25,724 nt of DNA from Gracilaria caudata (GCA_030374735.1 JASCIV010000299.1:1-25724); one strand, 5' to 3'; numbered from the stretch's first letter, positions 1 through 9,600 are shown. Made by a program: numbers and translations. The notes: generated from the letters alone by a model not told the origin.

Positions 1-40
1 ATAAGAGACAGCCCCCACCCACTCGCGGCACCCTCGCGCC

Positions 41-1312
41 ATGAGTACAGCTCGCTTCCCAACCCGCGCCGACAAGCGCGCCCTCGGCGATATCACCAAC
101 CTCTCGCACAACGACCCGCTTCCACTCAAGCCCAACGTCAACGTCGCAAAGCCGCGTCGCGCCGCCGGCGCCTCAAAGAATGTCGCCATTATCGCCGCCC
201 GTCGAGCCGCAAAGGCCACAGCCGCTCTTTCCTCCGACCCCTCTCTCTCGCCCATGTCCACGGGCGCCACCGCCCCGCGCGCCCGACTCTCCGCGCGTCA
301 AGCGCGCCACGCTGGCAACGCCGCCAACGCCGTCGCGCGCGCTGCCGCCGCCGCCGCCGCCGTGTCATGCAAGCTGCATTTTCCGAGCGAGCATGCCGCC
401 GTGTCCGCGCGCGCCCCGCTTCTGCGCCCTGTGCTCACCGTGCCGTCCAATGTGCTGGACATCGATGCGCAGCATTCTCTCAACCACCTGTATGCATCCG
501 AATATGCGTGTGATATCCATGCCAACTTTGTGCGCGTGGAAACCAAATTCATGCCGGACCCTGCGTACATGACGCGTCAGGCAGACATCACCGTGCGCAT
601 GCGCGCCATTCTCATCGATTGGCTCGTCGACGTGCACCAAAAGTTCAAGCTTGAGCCGGAAACCTTGCACCTCACCGTCAACATCATCGATCGCTTTTTG
701 GAGGTCACACAGGTGGTGCGACGCAAGCTGCAGCTCGTCGGCGTCACGGCCATGTACATTGCGTGCAAGTACGAGGAAATCTACTCTCCGGAGGTGGGCG
801 ATTTTGTATACATATCAGATAAGGCGTACACGAAGGATGAGATTCTGTCCATGGAGGCGTTTATTCTCAATGCGCTCAACTTTGACGTCACCGTGCCGTC
901 GTCGCTTACATTCATGTACCGCTGCCTCAGCGCTGCAAAGGCCATTTCGGGCACCGAATTGGCCGCACATCGTCACCTCACGCACTACCTCATTGAGCTG
1001 GCGTTGCAGGATAGCGCCATGTTGGAGTTTCGTCCCAGCGTGCGCGCCGCGGCGGCTTGCAGACTGTCTGCGCGACTGTGTCGCTTGGCACTACCGTGGG
1101 ATCGATCGATGAAGTTTCATAGCGGCGGATGGACTGAGCGCGACATTGCGGAATGTGAGTCTGAGATGATTCGGCTTCTGGAACACGAACGTGACTTGGC
1201 TGGTACCAACAAGCTCACGGCGGTGAAGCGCAAGTTTGCTTCGGACAAGTTCTCGGCGATTTCGGCCAATGTACCAAGGACCGACTACATGATGGATTGC
1301 TCTGATGAATGA
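41..1312 (+). CDS. B-type mitotic cyclin
   Basis: Protein of 423 residues, ATG to TGA, no intron seen. It should be the regulatory partner of a cyclin-dependent kinase driving entry into mitosis. The cyclin box begins with the diagnostic MRAILIDWLVDVH (about residues 188-200) and runs through LTVNIIDRFLEV, KLQLVGVTAMYIACKYEEIY and PEVGDFVYISDKAYT; these match B-type rather than A- or D-type cyclins. The second, C-terminal cyclin fold ends with TNKLTAVKRKF and FSAISANV, typical of cyclin B tails. Near the N-terminus, residues 12-20 read KRALGDITN, a destruction-box-like motif with Lys where Arg is expected; no KEN box is visible. Residues 40-110 are Ala/Arg-rich, low complexity and encoded by very GC-rich DNA. 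The start is the first ATG and the degron lies just after it, so the protein looks complete although only 40 bases of 5' flank are present. Identification is secure; subclass assignment is by motif. Confidence 0.95.
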   Translation: MSTARFPTRADKRALGDITNLSHNDPLPLKPNVNVAKPRRAAGASKNVAIIAARRAAKATAALSSDPSLSPMSTGATAPRARLSARQARHAGNAANAVARAAAAAAAVSCKLHFPSEHAAVSARAPLLRPVLTVPSNVLDIDAQHSLNHLYASEYACDIHANFVRVETKFMPDPAYMTRQADITVRMRAILIDWLVDVHQKFKLEPETLHLTVNIIDRFLEVTQVVRRKLQLVGVTAMYIACKYEEIYSPEVGDFVYISDKAYTKDEILSMEAFILNALNFDVTVPSSLTFMYRCLSAAKAISGTELAAHRHLTHYLIELALQDSAMLEFRPSVRAAAACRLSARLCRLALPWDRSMKFHSGGWTERDIAECESEMIRLLEHERDLAGTNKLTAVKRKFASDKFSAISANVPRTDYMMDCSDE

Positions 1313-2515
1313 TGATGATGGTGTATAGGGATATGGTGCGCTGGCTGCTGCCACGCCCCATGGAGGAGAGCGTCTACGTTTTTTCTGTTTTGTTACCAAC
1401 CCCCAACAATCACTGACTAGTTTCAAACACACTCTTATATACAAACAACACAACCACGCGCACGCACGCACAGTCACATCATAACTGGCAAGCGCGCGTG
1501 TGCACAACACAAACGCCACAACACAAGCGACGACGCAGCACGTAAGGCAGGAATCGCGGCGATGAGTCTCCCCCCGCGCGGGCCAAACAGCACGAGCATG
1601 AGCCGAGCGAAGCGAGGGGACACCAGCCGACGGTTTCACCGATCACAGAGCAGCGAGCACAAAGTGTGCGCTCAGCGATGGACCGCAACTGGCGTGGAAG
1701 GGCGCGACGCTGGGAGCTGCACGAGCTGTGCGATTGTCATCCACGCCAGTGCACGTGACGTTGCGCCGAAAGGTTCTGAGGATGGTTGCTGGCCTTATCG
1801 CTGGCGCGGCGATGGAAACCGTTGGATGGACGGGCGCGAATTGTACGCCTCTACACCTGGCTGCCTACGGTAGCGCTCTACCGTTGAATGTTTGCGTTGC
1901 GCCGCTTCTTTTTTCGCCGTGGTTTTGAGGCAGGGCGCCGCTCTTGCTGGCTTGTACAGTATATGTGTATGTACTGGATAGTATCTAGTATATGCGCGTA
2001 GCTTTGGCCCCATTCGATATGTGACGTACCCTGTGCGCGAGCGGGCGGCTAGTGTGCGGCGTGGCTGTGTAAACATCGCCTTGAGGCTCGAGCGAGTGCG
2101 AGCATAATCCGCAGGTAGAGCGTTCTCCCTCAGCTTTACTGCCGACAAGCGCGCGATCAAAATTCTGATAGATCAGCACGGGGCTGCTACGCGGCGGAAC
2201 TGCTGCAGTAGATACAGTACATACGAGGCTGTACTGCGTTGCTGAGCAGTAGCGTTCTACTGTAACTCCGCATGATGCATGTGCATCATGCAAAAGCTGC
2301 CAGAGTTGCAGCCCCGGAGCCTCGGCTTTCCGTCGAGTCAACCCTGCGCCCGCTCCCACGTCCCCGTCGCCCCCGGGCCATCTTCTCCGCCCACGTGAGC
2401 ACCACCGTCTTCCCCCGTCAACCCCGTCTAGCTGTAATCCTACAAGAACCGCGGTTTTTATTTGTCGACCCGCGGCCGCAGCCCGCCCCGACGCCGCGTG
2501 TCGTACACCCACGCC
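1313..2515. other. Intergenic spacer, cyclin to Hog gene
   Basis: About 1.2 kb between two plus-strand genes. It holds the cyclin 3' flank, a CA/CG-rich simple-sequence patch near 1440-1540, AT-rich runs around 1960-1995, and a palindrome at 2270-2291 described separately. Open frames exist on both strands, but their codon content looks like that of GC-rich noncoding DNA and none shows a recognisable domain. I see no RNA gene. Confidence 0.6.
2270..2291. repeat. Near-perfect 22-base palindrome
   Basis: Two 10-base arms (GCATGATGCA and its exact reverse complement) flank a TG centre. It lies about 225 bases upstream of the Hog/Hint ATG, so it could be a dimeric transcription-factor site. That role is inferred from position only. 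Confidence 0.6.
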
Positions 2516-3541
2516 ATGCCTCCCACTCTACCCTTCGCCTTGTCAGTGCTACTATCTCTGCTACTTGTTTGTGGACCTGTACATGCCTTGAACGCGTCCG
2601 ATCTCGGCGGGCCGTACATCCGTCGTGTCGACGTCGAATCATGTCCCGCTTTTGTCGACTTCACGCCCGGCGACCTTTCGCAGAGTATTACACTCATGTC
2701 TGTGGAGGATCGTGCCTGTTCTGCTGGCCAATTGCGATTTAGCTCCGATGTTCGTGCCAACACGCTGGCGGCGTACATGAGAGGCGACCGCAACACTGCC
2801 GCCTTGATTGTGGCGCTCGTTCGAGAACCGCTTTTGTGCGGCCGATTTCGATTTGACCAGCGCGCCACTTTCACCTTTGTGTCCACTAGCCGAAACGTCT
2901 CGGTCACGTGGAGTGACGTTTTCGCAATTGTGAACACCACCCTGGCACAGGCTCTTGCTTCAGAACAATACACTTTCACTGCCAATCAGTCCCATCTATT
3001 TATTAATGACCGTTGCCTGTACACTCGATTCACTCAACAGGAGTTTGACAAACAGCGTGGGGAGAAGTGTTTTCCTTCTTCTGCAAGCGTCTTCGCGCCC
3101 TTTGGAACTAGATCGATATCCTCCCTTCATGCTGCCGACTTGGTTGCCGATGCCAATACTTTCACTCCTGTCATTGGTTGGACGCACAAGGATCCGCATT
3201 TTCAAGGTTGGTTTCTGCGTGTAACTGTGGCGCATAACATCACCATTACCGTCACGCATCGTCACTATGTACATACCACTTATGGTATACTTCCTGCCGA
3301 ACAGCTTCGAATTGGCGTGTCGTTGCGAACCCGTAACGGTTGGCGGCCCGTTACCAGTATCCGCACAGTGTGGGATCATGGCTTGTACAACGTACAAACC
3401 CGGTCTGGCGATATATTCGTTGACGGTGTCTTGTGCACCACATACACAAAGGCCGTCCCTCCGATCACTGCTCACGCACTTCTGGCACCAATCAGAGTAT
3501 TCGCAGCACTTGGAATCGATCTTCTTTCTTGCGTATTGTAA
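2516..3541 (+). CDS. Secreted Hog/Hint-domain protein (Hedgehog-type autoprocessing)
   Basis: Protein of 341 residues. Residues 1-24 form a signal peptide (hydrophobic LPFALSVLLSLLLVCG, then ALNA). Residues 25-180 are an unrecognised ectodomain with four cysteines (43, 68, 108, 167) and several N-glycosylation sequons. From residue 184 a Hint domain of Hedgehog type is visible: KCFP with putative nucleophile Cys185, the segment GWTHKDP (221-227), the TxxH motif Thr247/His250 in TVTHRHYV, then YNVQTRSGDIFVDGVLCTTYT (290-311), which matches the family ending GxYxPxTxxGxIxVDGVxxSxYT. About 30 mostly hydrophobic residues follow. Known Hog domains cleave at the Cys by an N-S shift and may attach a lipid to the N-terminal part. 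The residue 23 before Thr247 is His224, where Drosophila Hedgehog has Asp303. No Hedge signalling domain is seen, as in other Hog proteins of algae and protists. I start at the ATG directly before the signal peptide; the frame extends upstream only to a TTG. The Hint call is confident; the modification chemistry is inferred. Confidence 0.85.
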   Translation: MPPTLPFALSVLLSLLLVCGPVHALNASDLGGPYIRRVDVESCPAFVDFTPGDLSQSITLMSVEDRACSAGQLRFSSDVRANTLAAYMRGDRNTAALIVALVREPLLCGRFRFDQRATFTFVSTSRNVSVTWSDVFAIVNTTLAQALASEQYTFTANQSHLFINDRCLYTRFTQQEFDKQRGEKCFPSSASVFAPFGTRSISSLHAADLVADANTFTPVIGWTHKDPHFQGWFLRVTVAHNITITVTHRHYVHTTYGILPAEQLRIGVSLRTRNGWRPVTSIRTVWDHGLYNVQTRSGDIFVDGVLCTTYTKAVPPITAHALLAPIRVFAALGIDLLSCVL

Positions 3542-3939
3542 TTTTTAGCATCGTGGGATGTGACCGTCATCACACAAATGTTAACTCGCACCCGTTCGAT
3601 TTCGCCGATTCCAGTGCCTTTACTCAGCAAATTGTTGTCCCAAGCATATCAACATAATGTGCATATGTCCCTTTAGATGCTCCGTTCAACGGTGTGGATT
3701 CACATGCAGAAGATTATGTGCACAGTTCAGCATCAACACGGCTAACTTTACTACAACGCTCATTGCCGCATGATTTTCTATGCGTGTTTTGTTCTCCATG
3801 AGATTGCATGAAGAATGGTTGTACTCTCGTCTGGCATGGAACACAGATTGATGTTCAGAAGACCACCAATGTCTTCTCAAACTTTCTTGTTCTTCATCGT
3901 CGTCATGACGCTCGTCCTTCTATCGGGGGGAAACATTAT
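3542..3939. other. Spacer between convergent genes
   Basis: About 400 bases shared by the 3' ends of the Hog gene and the DUF1995 gene. Presumably it holds both 3' UTRs. No gene, repeat or structured element stands out. Confidence 0.5.
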
Positions 3940-4785
3940 TCAGCGTCCCACAAGATCCTCGGTTCGTTTCGTAGATAATTGCTGCTCTACCCATCGGAAT
4001 TTTGGCCGTTCGACTCCTTTCCAGATCAATTGAGTGCCATCTCGACCTGCATAAAACAGCTTCCACTCTTCTGGATACCGCCTGAGCAATGTGCCACCGT
4101 TAGAAAAAGATTTGATGTAGTATACTTCTTCAAAACGGTTCAAAACCTTCTCCTTCGCTTTATGCAAACCAGGGTAGAACAGGCGTGGATAATAAGTGCC
4201 CCGAACTTTGTCAAAATCGGCATTCACTGTGACTAGCGTACATTTGGAGTCGTTCGAAACCAAATTCTGAATGTCAATCCATTCAGAAATATTGAAACCG
4301 GGGTTGACAATGATCGCTATCCCTGGTCGGCGAATATACTCTGGCACTTGCTTTGGAATCACGCCAATTCTAAAGGGGACTTCTCCGTACACTTTTGAGG
4401 CCAAGCGAGCCTCTCCCACATCTGGGAACAAGACGTGTAAATCTGCAGCGTCGTACTTCGGGACTAATGATCGCACCATATCTCTTGTGAAGGAACGATT
4501 CGCGTCGAGAAGCTCGTTAAGAGCGGCAGTTGCCATGTTGGGGACAGGTGGAAATTGAATTTCGATCAGAGGCTTGTTGGCGGCTAACGCCTGAAGAAGA
4601 CTACGGGTTGCTTCAGCGTGCACTTCTGGGAAGGTGCGAGGCAGGTTCAATGAGGCGGTGCATGTTGGAATTGGGCGACGTCGCCGTTGATGGAGACAAC
4701 GGGCATCGCTGCGTTTGCGGATAGACACGAAGGGGGATGTGATTGAGTTGAAAGCGAATGCCGGTGTACGATCGGCAATAGTCAT
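3940..4785 (-). CDS. DUF1995-domain protein, probably plastid-targeted
   Basis: Protein of 281 residues, ATG to TGA. The first 45 residues are Ser/Thr/Arg-rich with few acids (FAFNSITSPFVSIRKRS, then QRRRRP) and resemble a plastid transit peptide containing Phe. From about residue 48 the sequence fits DUF1995: LPRTFPEVHAEATRSLLQAL, then IEIQFPPVP, a Rossmann-like stretch with LHVLFPDVGEARLA, the segment IAIIVNPGFNISEWIDI, then LVTVNADFDKVRG, and near the end VYYIKSFSNGGTLLRRYPEEW and KLFYAGRDGTQLI. Plant relatives include LPA3, which helps photosystem II assembly, and plastid proteins where the domain is attached to adenylate kinase. No kinase part is present here. It is transcribed away from the DUF2358-SOUL gene. 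The family call rests on pattern recognition, and a specific role in photosystem II assembly is inference. Confidence 0.7.
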   Translation of the reverse strand: MTIADRTPAFAFNSITSPFVSIRKRSDARCLHQRRRRPIPTCTASLNLPRTFPEVHAEATRSLLQALAANKPLIEIQFPPVPNMATAALNELLDANRSFTRDMVRSLVPKYDAADLHVLFPDVGEARLASKVYGEVPFRIGVIPKQVPEYIRRPGIAIIVNPGFNISEWIDIQNLVSNDSKCTLVTVNADFDKVRGTYYPRLFYPGLHKAKEKVLNRFEEVYYIKSFSNGGTLLRRYPEEWKLFYAGRDGTQLIWKGVERPKFRWVEQQLSTKRTEDLVGR

Positions 4786-5410
4786 CGTGAAAACGTATTC
4801 TGCGCCGACAAAAGTAGAGTTGAATGCAAACTGAAGCCTTTACTACTGTCCGGGACTTGGCTTGACCTGAGATACGAAGGAAGGTTATCCTTATATCCCT
4901 CACTATCCTTATACAGTAGCTCAGCGAGGCCGAGATATATACTTGTCTGCATATCTGATCTGATCTGCTGCTGAAGAGAATGTCGTCCTCCCATACATCT
5001 TACGTGTTCAGATGTTGGTGGGACAGGCTGTAGGTAATTTACTTACAGAGTGCACGCGTGCTTACAGAGGGCTATATGTCAGCCCGGAGAACTCAACACT
5101 GTACACGTCATGGCCCGAAATGTGTGTGTAGATTTGCTTAATGCTATCTGTGCGTGTTTCCGTACACCATTCATCTTCGGAACACTGACGGAGGTGGAAT
5201 ATACCTCCGCTTGTGCTTCACCTTCACGAATTCTGCGTCCTTCCAGTTTCGCCACCACTCATTGCGGTATCATGGATTGACAAAGACCGTTCTAAACGTC
5301 TTCGTACGACGCTCGCATTCGTTTTAAACTCTCGCTTTTCATGTGGACAAGCTACCGTACCGAAAGTCGTCTTCCGCTTCTGCAACCTGTCTTTTTGTGT
5401 GGCAAGAAGC
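4786..5410. promoter_or_regulatory. Shared upstream region of divergent plastid-protein genes
   Basis: These 625 bases separate the ATG of the DUF1995 gene (minus) from that of the DUF2358-SOUL gene (plus), so both promoters must lie here. The plus-strand frame is open back into this region from about 5213, but only from a GTG codon. An inverted repeat at 5189-5209 (CGGAGGT, 7-base gap, ACCTCCG) is the one clear structured element. No unambiguous TATA box was assigned. Confidence 0.45.
5189..5209. repeat. Inverted repeat in divergent promoter
   Basis: Seven-base arms CGGAGGT and ACCTCCG are separated by GGAATAT. It lies about 200 bases upstream of the DUF2358-SOUL ATG and about 400 bases from the opposite start. 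It could be a protein-binding site or a hairpin; function is unknown. Confidence 0.5.
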
Positions 5411-6382
5411 ATGGACTGTGCATTTCTAGCGCCGGTGACGCCTTTCACGCATAAGAAACAACTTGCTTCAAGCAAGCGATGTCCCATCCGAAATAATGCG
5501 GTTTGCCGAGTGGCAGAAGCAAAGCCATCGGTGGCGGTTTTCACGCCATCCCCAGTCGTTGAGTCTGTTGCCGACCTTCTCCGTCAAGATCTTGAGGTTT
5601 TCTTTGACCCTTCAAACCCCATTGACTATTCCATGTATTCACCGGACTTTTCGTTCGAGGACCCATTGACCAAGATGCGCGGAGTGAAAAAATACGAGAA
5701 ACACATCACTTTCCTGGAACGCTCAATTTTGTTTTCTAACGCTCAGTTTAACTTACTCGACCTTCGTATCATTGGAGATCGTCTTGATACAATTCGAACC
5801 CGATGGTACTTATCGCTAACTATCAACCTACCGTGGCGACCTTGTGCCACTTTCACAGGCCAAAGTGACTACATCGTGGATATCCCGAGCCGCAAAATTC
5901 GTAAGCAGGTTGACTATTGGGATTCGCTTGATGATAGCTCTTTTTTCTCCTTCTCTGCCGTCAAGGATTTTGTCACCCAGCTCGTGCCCAGTCAGCCTTC
6001 CGTGGTCAAATTTCGCGGTTTCGATATACTGAGAAGAACTCGTTTCTATGAGATCCGTAACTTTGACAATCACGTATCAGAACGAACAATAATCGAAGTT
6101 CGAAACAGTTCTTCTCCAGTCGCGACATGGCGTCTTTCGAAAGGATCAAGCCGGACAGACGGCATAGAGCTTAGGAACGTGGCAGTTATGAAGCTTTCTG
6201 GAGCTCCAAAGAACGCACGAGAACTCGCTGAATCAGAACGAAGGTTGAGGAATCTGCTTTCCGATGTTTCGTTTGCCAAAGCCGGGAAGACTTGCGTGTA
6301 CGTGCAAGAAACCATAAACGCAAGACCGGTTCACGAGCTGTGGTTAGAGTTATCCGAAGCGAACGCAGAAGTTGACTTCTAG
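5411..6382 (+). CDS. DUF2358 + SOUL-like heme-binding domain protein, plastid-targeted
   Basis: Protein of 323 residues. The start is the first ATG of the frame; the frame is open further upstream only from a GTG. Residues 1-40 are Ser/Lys/Arg-rich, with Phe at position 5, and look like a red-type transit peptide. Residues 49-190 match DUF2358, an NTF2/SnoaL-like fold: LRQDLEVFF, then YSPDFSFEDPLTKMRGVKKYEKHI, RWYLSLTINLPWRP and QVDYWDSLDD. Residues 203-315 resemble SOUL heme-binding proteins: FDILRRTRFYEIRNFDNH is the characteristic first strand, followed by VAVMKLSGAPKN and VHELWLELSEA. This SOUL region is about 115 residues rather than the usual 170-190, and the middle is shortened. Plants have proteins combining the same two domains, such as Arabidopsis HBP5. 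Tetrapyrrole binding in the plastid is inferred from the family; heme-contacting residues are not conserved strongly enough in SOUL proteins to confirm it by eye. Confidence 0.75.
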   Translation: MDCAFLAPVTPFTHKKQLASSKRCPIRNNAVCRVAEAKPSVAVFTPSPVVESVADLLRQDLEVFFDPSNPIDYSMYSPDFSFEDPLTKMRGVKKYEKHITFLERSILFSNAQFNLLDLRIIGDRLDTIRTRWYLSLTINLPWRPCATFTGQSDYIVDIPSRKIRKQVDYWDSLDDSSFFSFSAVKDFVTQLVPSQPSVVKFRGFDILRRTRFYEIRNFDNHVSERTIIEVRNSSSPVATWRLSKGSSRTDGIELRNVAVMKLSGAPKNARELAESERRLRNLLSDVSFAKAGKTCVYVQETINARPVHELWLELSEANAEVDF

Positions 6383-6649
6383 GGACAATATAATGATGCC
6401 TCCTTGTAAGATAAAGGTAACGGCACGCTCACGGACAGATAGCAGAAGTTGGAATAAAATCCCATGGGGAACATGAACTCGGGTTGACGACAGACGTTTC
6501 CCACCTGACCTCCACTGCTGACATTTCAATGCAATCTTAGCGCTTAAAGTAACTTTTGTTTCTCACTATGTGAACGGTTCTCGTTTAGTGATCTGTTTGT
6601 TTGCGATCCCTCAGTGAGTAAGGCTAATGCTTGTGTAAAGACTAAGATG
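6383..6649. other. Spacer between convergent 3' ends
   Basis: This holds 267 bases between the stop codons of the DUF2358-SOUL gene and the large surface-protein gene. No structured element was noticed. Confidence 0.5.
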
Positions 6650-9600
6650 CTAAACCCCAGGCCGTGCACTGTGCCTAACGCTCCCACCTTGAGCCGATGA
6701 CAAAATTGTCGTCCCAGATGCACTATTCGAGGATAGCAGTTGAGTATTAATCGGGATTACTGAACGTCCATACACGTCTCTGTCGACATAGATCTCCGCT
6801 TCAGCCTCGTCGATATTTCTTGCAGTAATAGACACGATTAGTACCACAAGCGAGTATGTCAAGAATATGACCAGAAGCACAATCAGCAGAATGCCGATGA
6901 GCAACCCAGAGACCCTTGTTACTGAGCCGTGCAATCCTAGGGACGAATCGGAACATGTCGACTTGTAAGCTCCATATAAACCAAGCGAGTTGGATTTGGC
7001 GACAACAAACCTTGAGTCGTTCCGTGTTTCTGGCGTAGCGACAATTCCAGAGGTTCTCCTCTGATACGCCGCGTGGTCAAAAGGCGCTTCTAGGGGAATT
7101 CCAAGCTCTTTGCGAGGCCACATCCGATAAGGAACGTTTTCGGTGCATGTATCTGTTCTCGCGATTGCGTTAGAAGACATCGTCATTCCAATCTTGTAGC
7201 AGGTTTGATCATTGTTATCGCTTTCCCCAGTCTGAGCCGCTACTTGACTATCTGAAACGGCAGTAACGAGCTGGTTTGCGTCTCCCAATGTTGTGATGTC
7301 CACCAGTACGACACGAACGGTCTCGGATCGGTTGCCTCCTTGCACGCCAGATATATAAGGATAGTCAAACAATTCTGCCACCGTGACAAGCTTCCGAGCG
7401 TTCTGTGTAATATCGTAAACAGCATCACACCACTCAAAAGACGCAGAAGGAGTGCGCAAGGACATTCCTTGCTCAGAATTGCACCGTACTGCTACTCGAA
7501 TAGTACTGCGTCCCAGCGGATAGCTTTCACTTGAAGGAGTCAAAAGTCGATCTGATTCACCCTCATGTATGTCTGAGGTGAACGTAGCATCCCAACCACA
7601 TAAGCGTCCACTTGTTGCAGAGGCGGTTATATGTTTCACCCACATTTCAGACAAGTCCAAGACAATATTACTTACTTCACCAGAACGAGCCACTAGTCTT
7701 CCCCTCGAAGAGCCACTGGCAATGTTAGAAAGGGCACGAGTCAAGCTGAAATTGTAGAATCGAATGAGATCAACTTCAAGTGCGGTGTCTGGAATACCTC
7801 CAACCTCTGTAAGCGCAATCGTGCTCAAAAACTCTTCCCCAGGAGTGCGGGCAAGAGAGAGATCCACAATATTCAAAAGCAGGTACAAAGTTTCCTCATC
7901 TTCAGCGCAATTCAATCTTGCGTAATTCGAAGCCAGACTCACATAGTTGCGGGTGCTTGGCGTGTTTGGAAGCTCGTTCTGCAAAATCACACTAGACATA
8001 TTCGCCCACCTCTTGACAAATTTGATGCAAGTATCGCTTGCAGATTCATCCGAGAGGGCGACGACTTCAGCTGCCTGTTCGTAGAGAATATGGGAGACAA
8101 AGAAACCTCTTTGGTTCACAGCTCCGTCATCACCCCATAAGTAATCCTTTTCTGTCTGGTTATCGTAGTTAGCAAGATCCTCTTTGATATTGGGTGCTGA
8201 AACGAATAGATTGCGAGTGCTGTTCTGCACAGACAATACTGTTCTTCCATTTGCCGCGATGAGTCGACATTGCAAAGTATATTGTCCAGATCGGGGTATT
8301 TGGAATCTTACACTGCTTGCCCCTGTACATCCATCAACGCAATACTCCCTCATTGCTGAGTCCAAAGATATCAAATAGAACTGATACGCAAAAGAAGAGT
8401 TTGCCTGAAATGATGTGGAAGCATGTGCTGTGAACACTGTAGTCGTAGATCCATTGCTCAAAGCCATAGGTGTGAAGATTAATTCCGGGACCTCGATCGT
8501 CGTCAGGGAGATTACTACTTCATTTGCCAGCAGACCAGCCTCAAGCAGGGAAATCGAGAACTTGTAAGTCGTATGAGGACTTAGCTTTCCCGCGAGAATC
8601 CCGAGAGGGAGGGTCTGATATCCGGGATCGCTGCTTCCAGTTGAGGTATAATATCCGGGGCCAACTATCAACTTGTTGTTTCCCGCTATGAAAGTCGAAC
8701 GTTCCCAAACAGGCTCTTCCAAACGGAACCTCCACTGAGTACCTGAGGGAGCTTTCGGCCGAATCACTATATCTTCCCAGAACTCGACCGCTCTAAGGTT
8801 CACTAACCCTCTTGAATTTGTCACTTCAATTTCGTCATACCGTGCCAACTTTAAACCTTCAGATTTGACAACAGAAATGAATTGAACCACATTTCCCTGT
8901 CGCTGACCTTTTCGAACAGTTAACCTATACTCCAAATGAACTCGCCCTTCAAATTCGTCATAGCTTAGACTTCGCAGAGCTTGCAGTACGGTCTTGGTAA
9001 CGTCAAAGCTTGATCGATTAGTGTCAGGAAGCAATTCTGAGCCGCAAGCAGTTTTCTGTGACTTGTTCGAATACAATGAATAACTGCATGACCATTCGTA
9101 TGTGAGCCCTATCGATGAATTACCCAGAGCAAATGGAACGTCCGGGTCATAGCTTCCAGCGCCGGTTATGTGCAAATCCGCTGAGTCGGAAACCTCCTTG
9201 CTTTCCTCTCCAGCTCCAATCCATGCTATCAATGCGGGTTCCTGAATATGTACCGTTGTTGACGCTCGCCCGAAAATAGAAGCATTCTGACTGCTGACCA
9301 CCATGCGAATTCTTTGAAACCCATGCTGCAAGTTATCGATCGGTACAATAAGTTCCCGTCCCAGCCTTGTTGGAGTGATTTCCGCAGCGGATGTCCCAGT
9401 GTTATTCTTGTAGGAGAAAATATAACTCCTGAATACTGGTGCCAAGGAAGCGTTGAATATGTCAGGGTCTGCGACACCGTCAATTTTAGCCTTTGCGATT
9501 GTGCCAAGTTTGTCCTCATAAAACCAATGATACGTCAAACTCTCGGCATCTATTACACAAGAAGGAATATCAACCTTGGACACAATCCTCAAATTCACCG

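Noticed and set aside
298..1112. Several long antisense and alternative frames inside the cyclin gene
   Set aside because: They are by-products of GC-rich codon usage in the real gene; none shows conserved motifs.
1562..1873. 103-codon ATG-started frame after the cyclin gene
   Set aside because: Cys/Arg/Ser-rich composition typical of random GC-rich DNA, no domain, and overlapped by other equally long frames.
2462..2515. Longer N-terminus for the Hog protein
   Set aside because: It requires a TTG start and would put a basic Arg-rich stretch before an otherwise ideal signal peptide that begins at the ATG at 2516.
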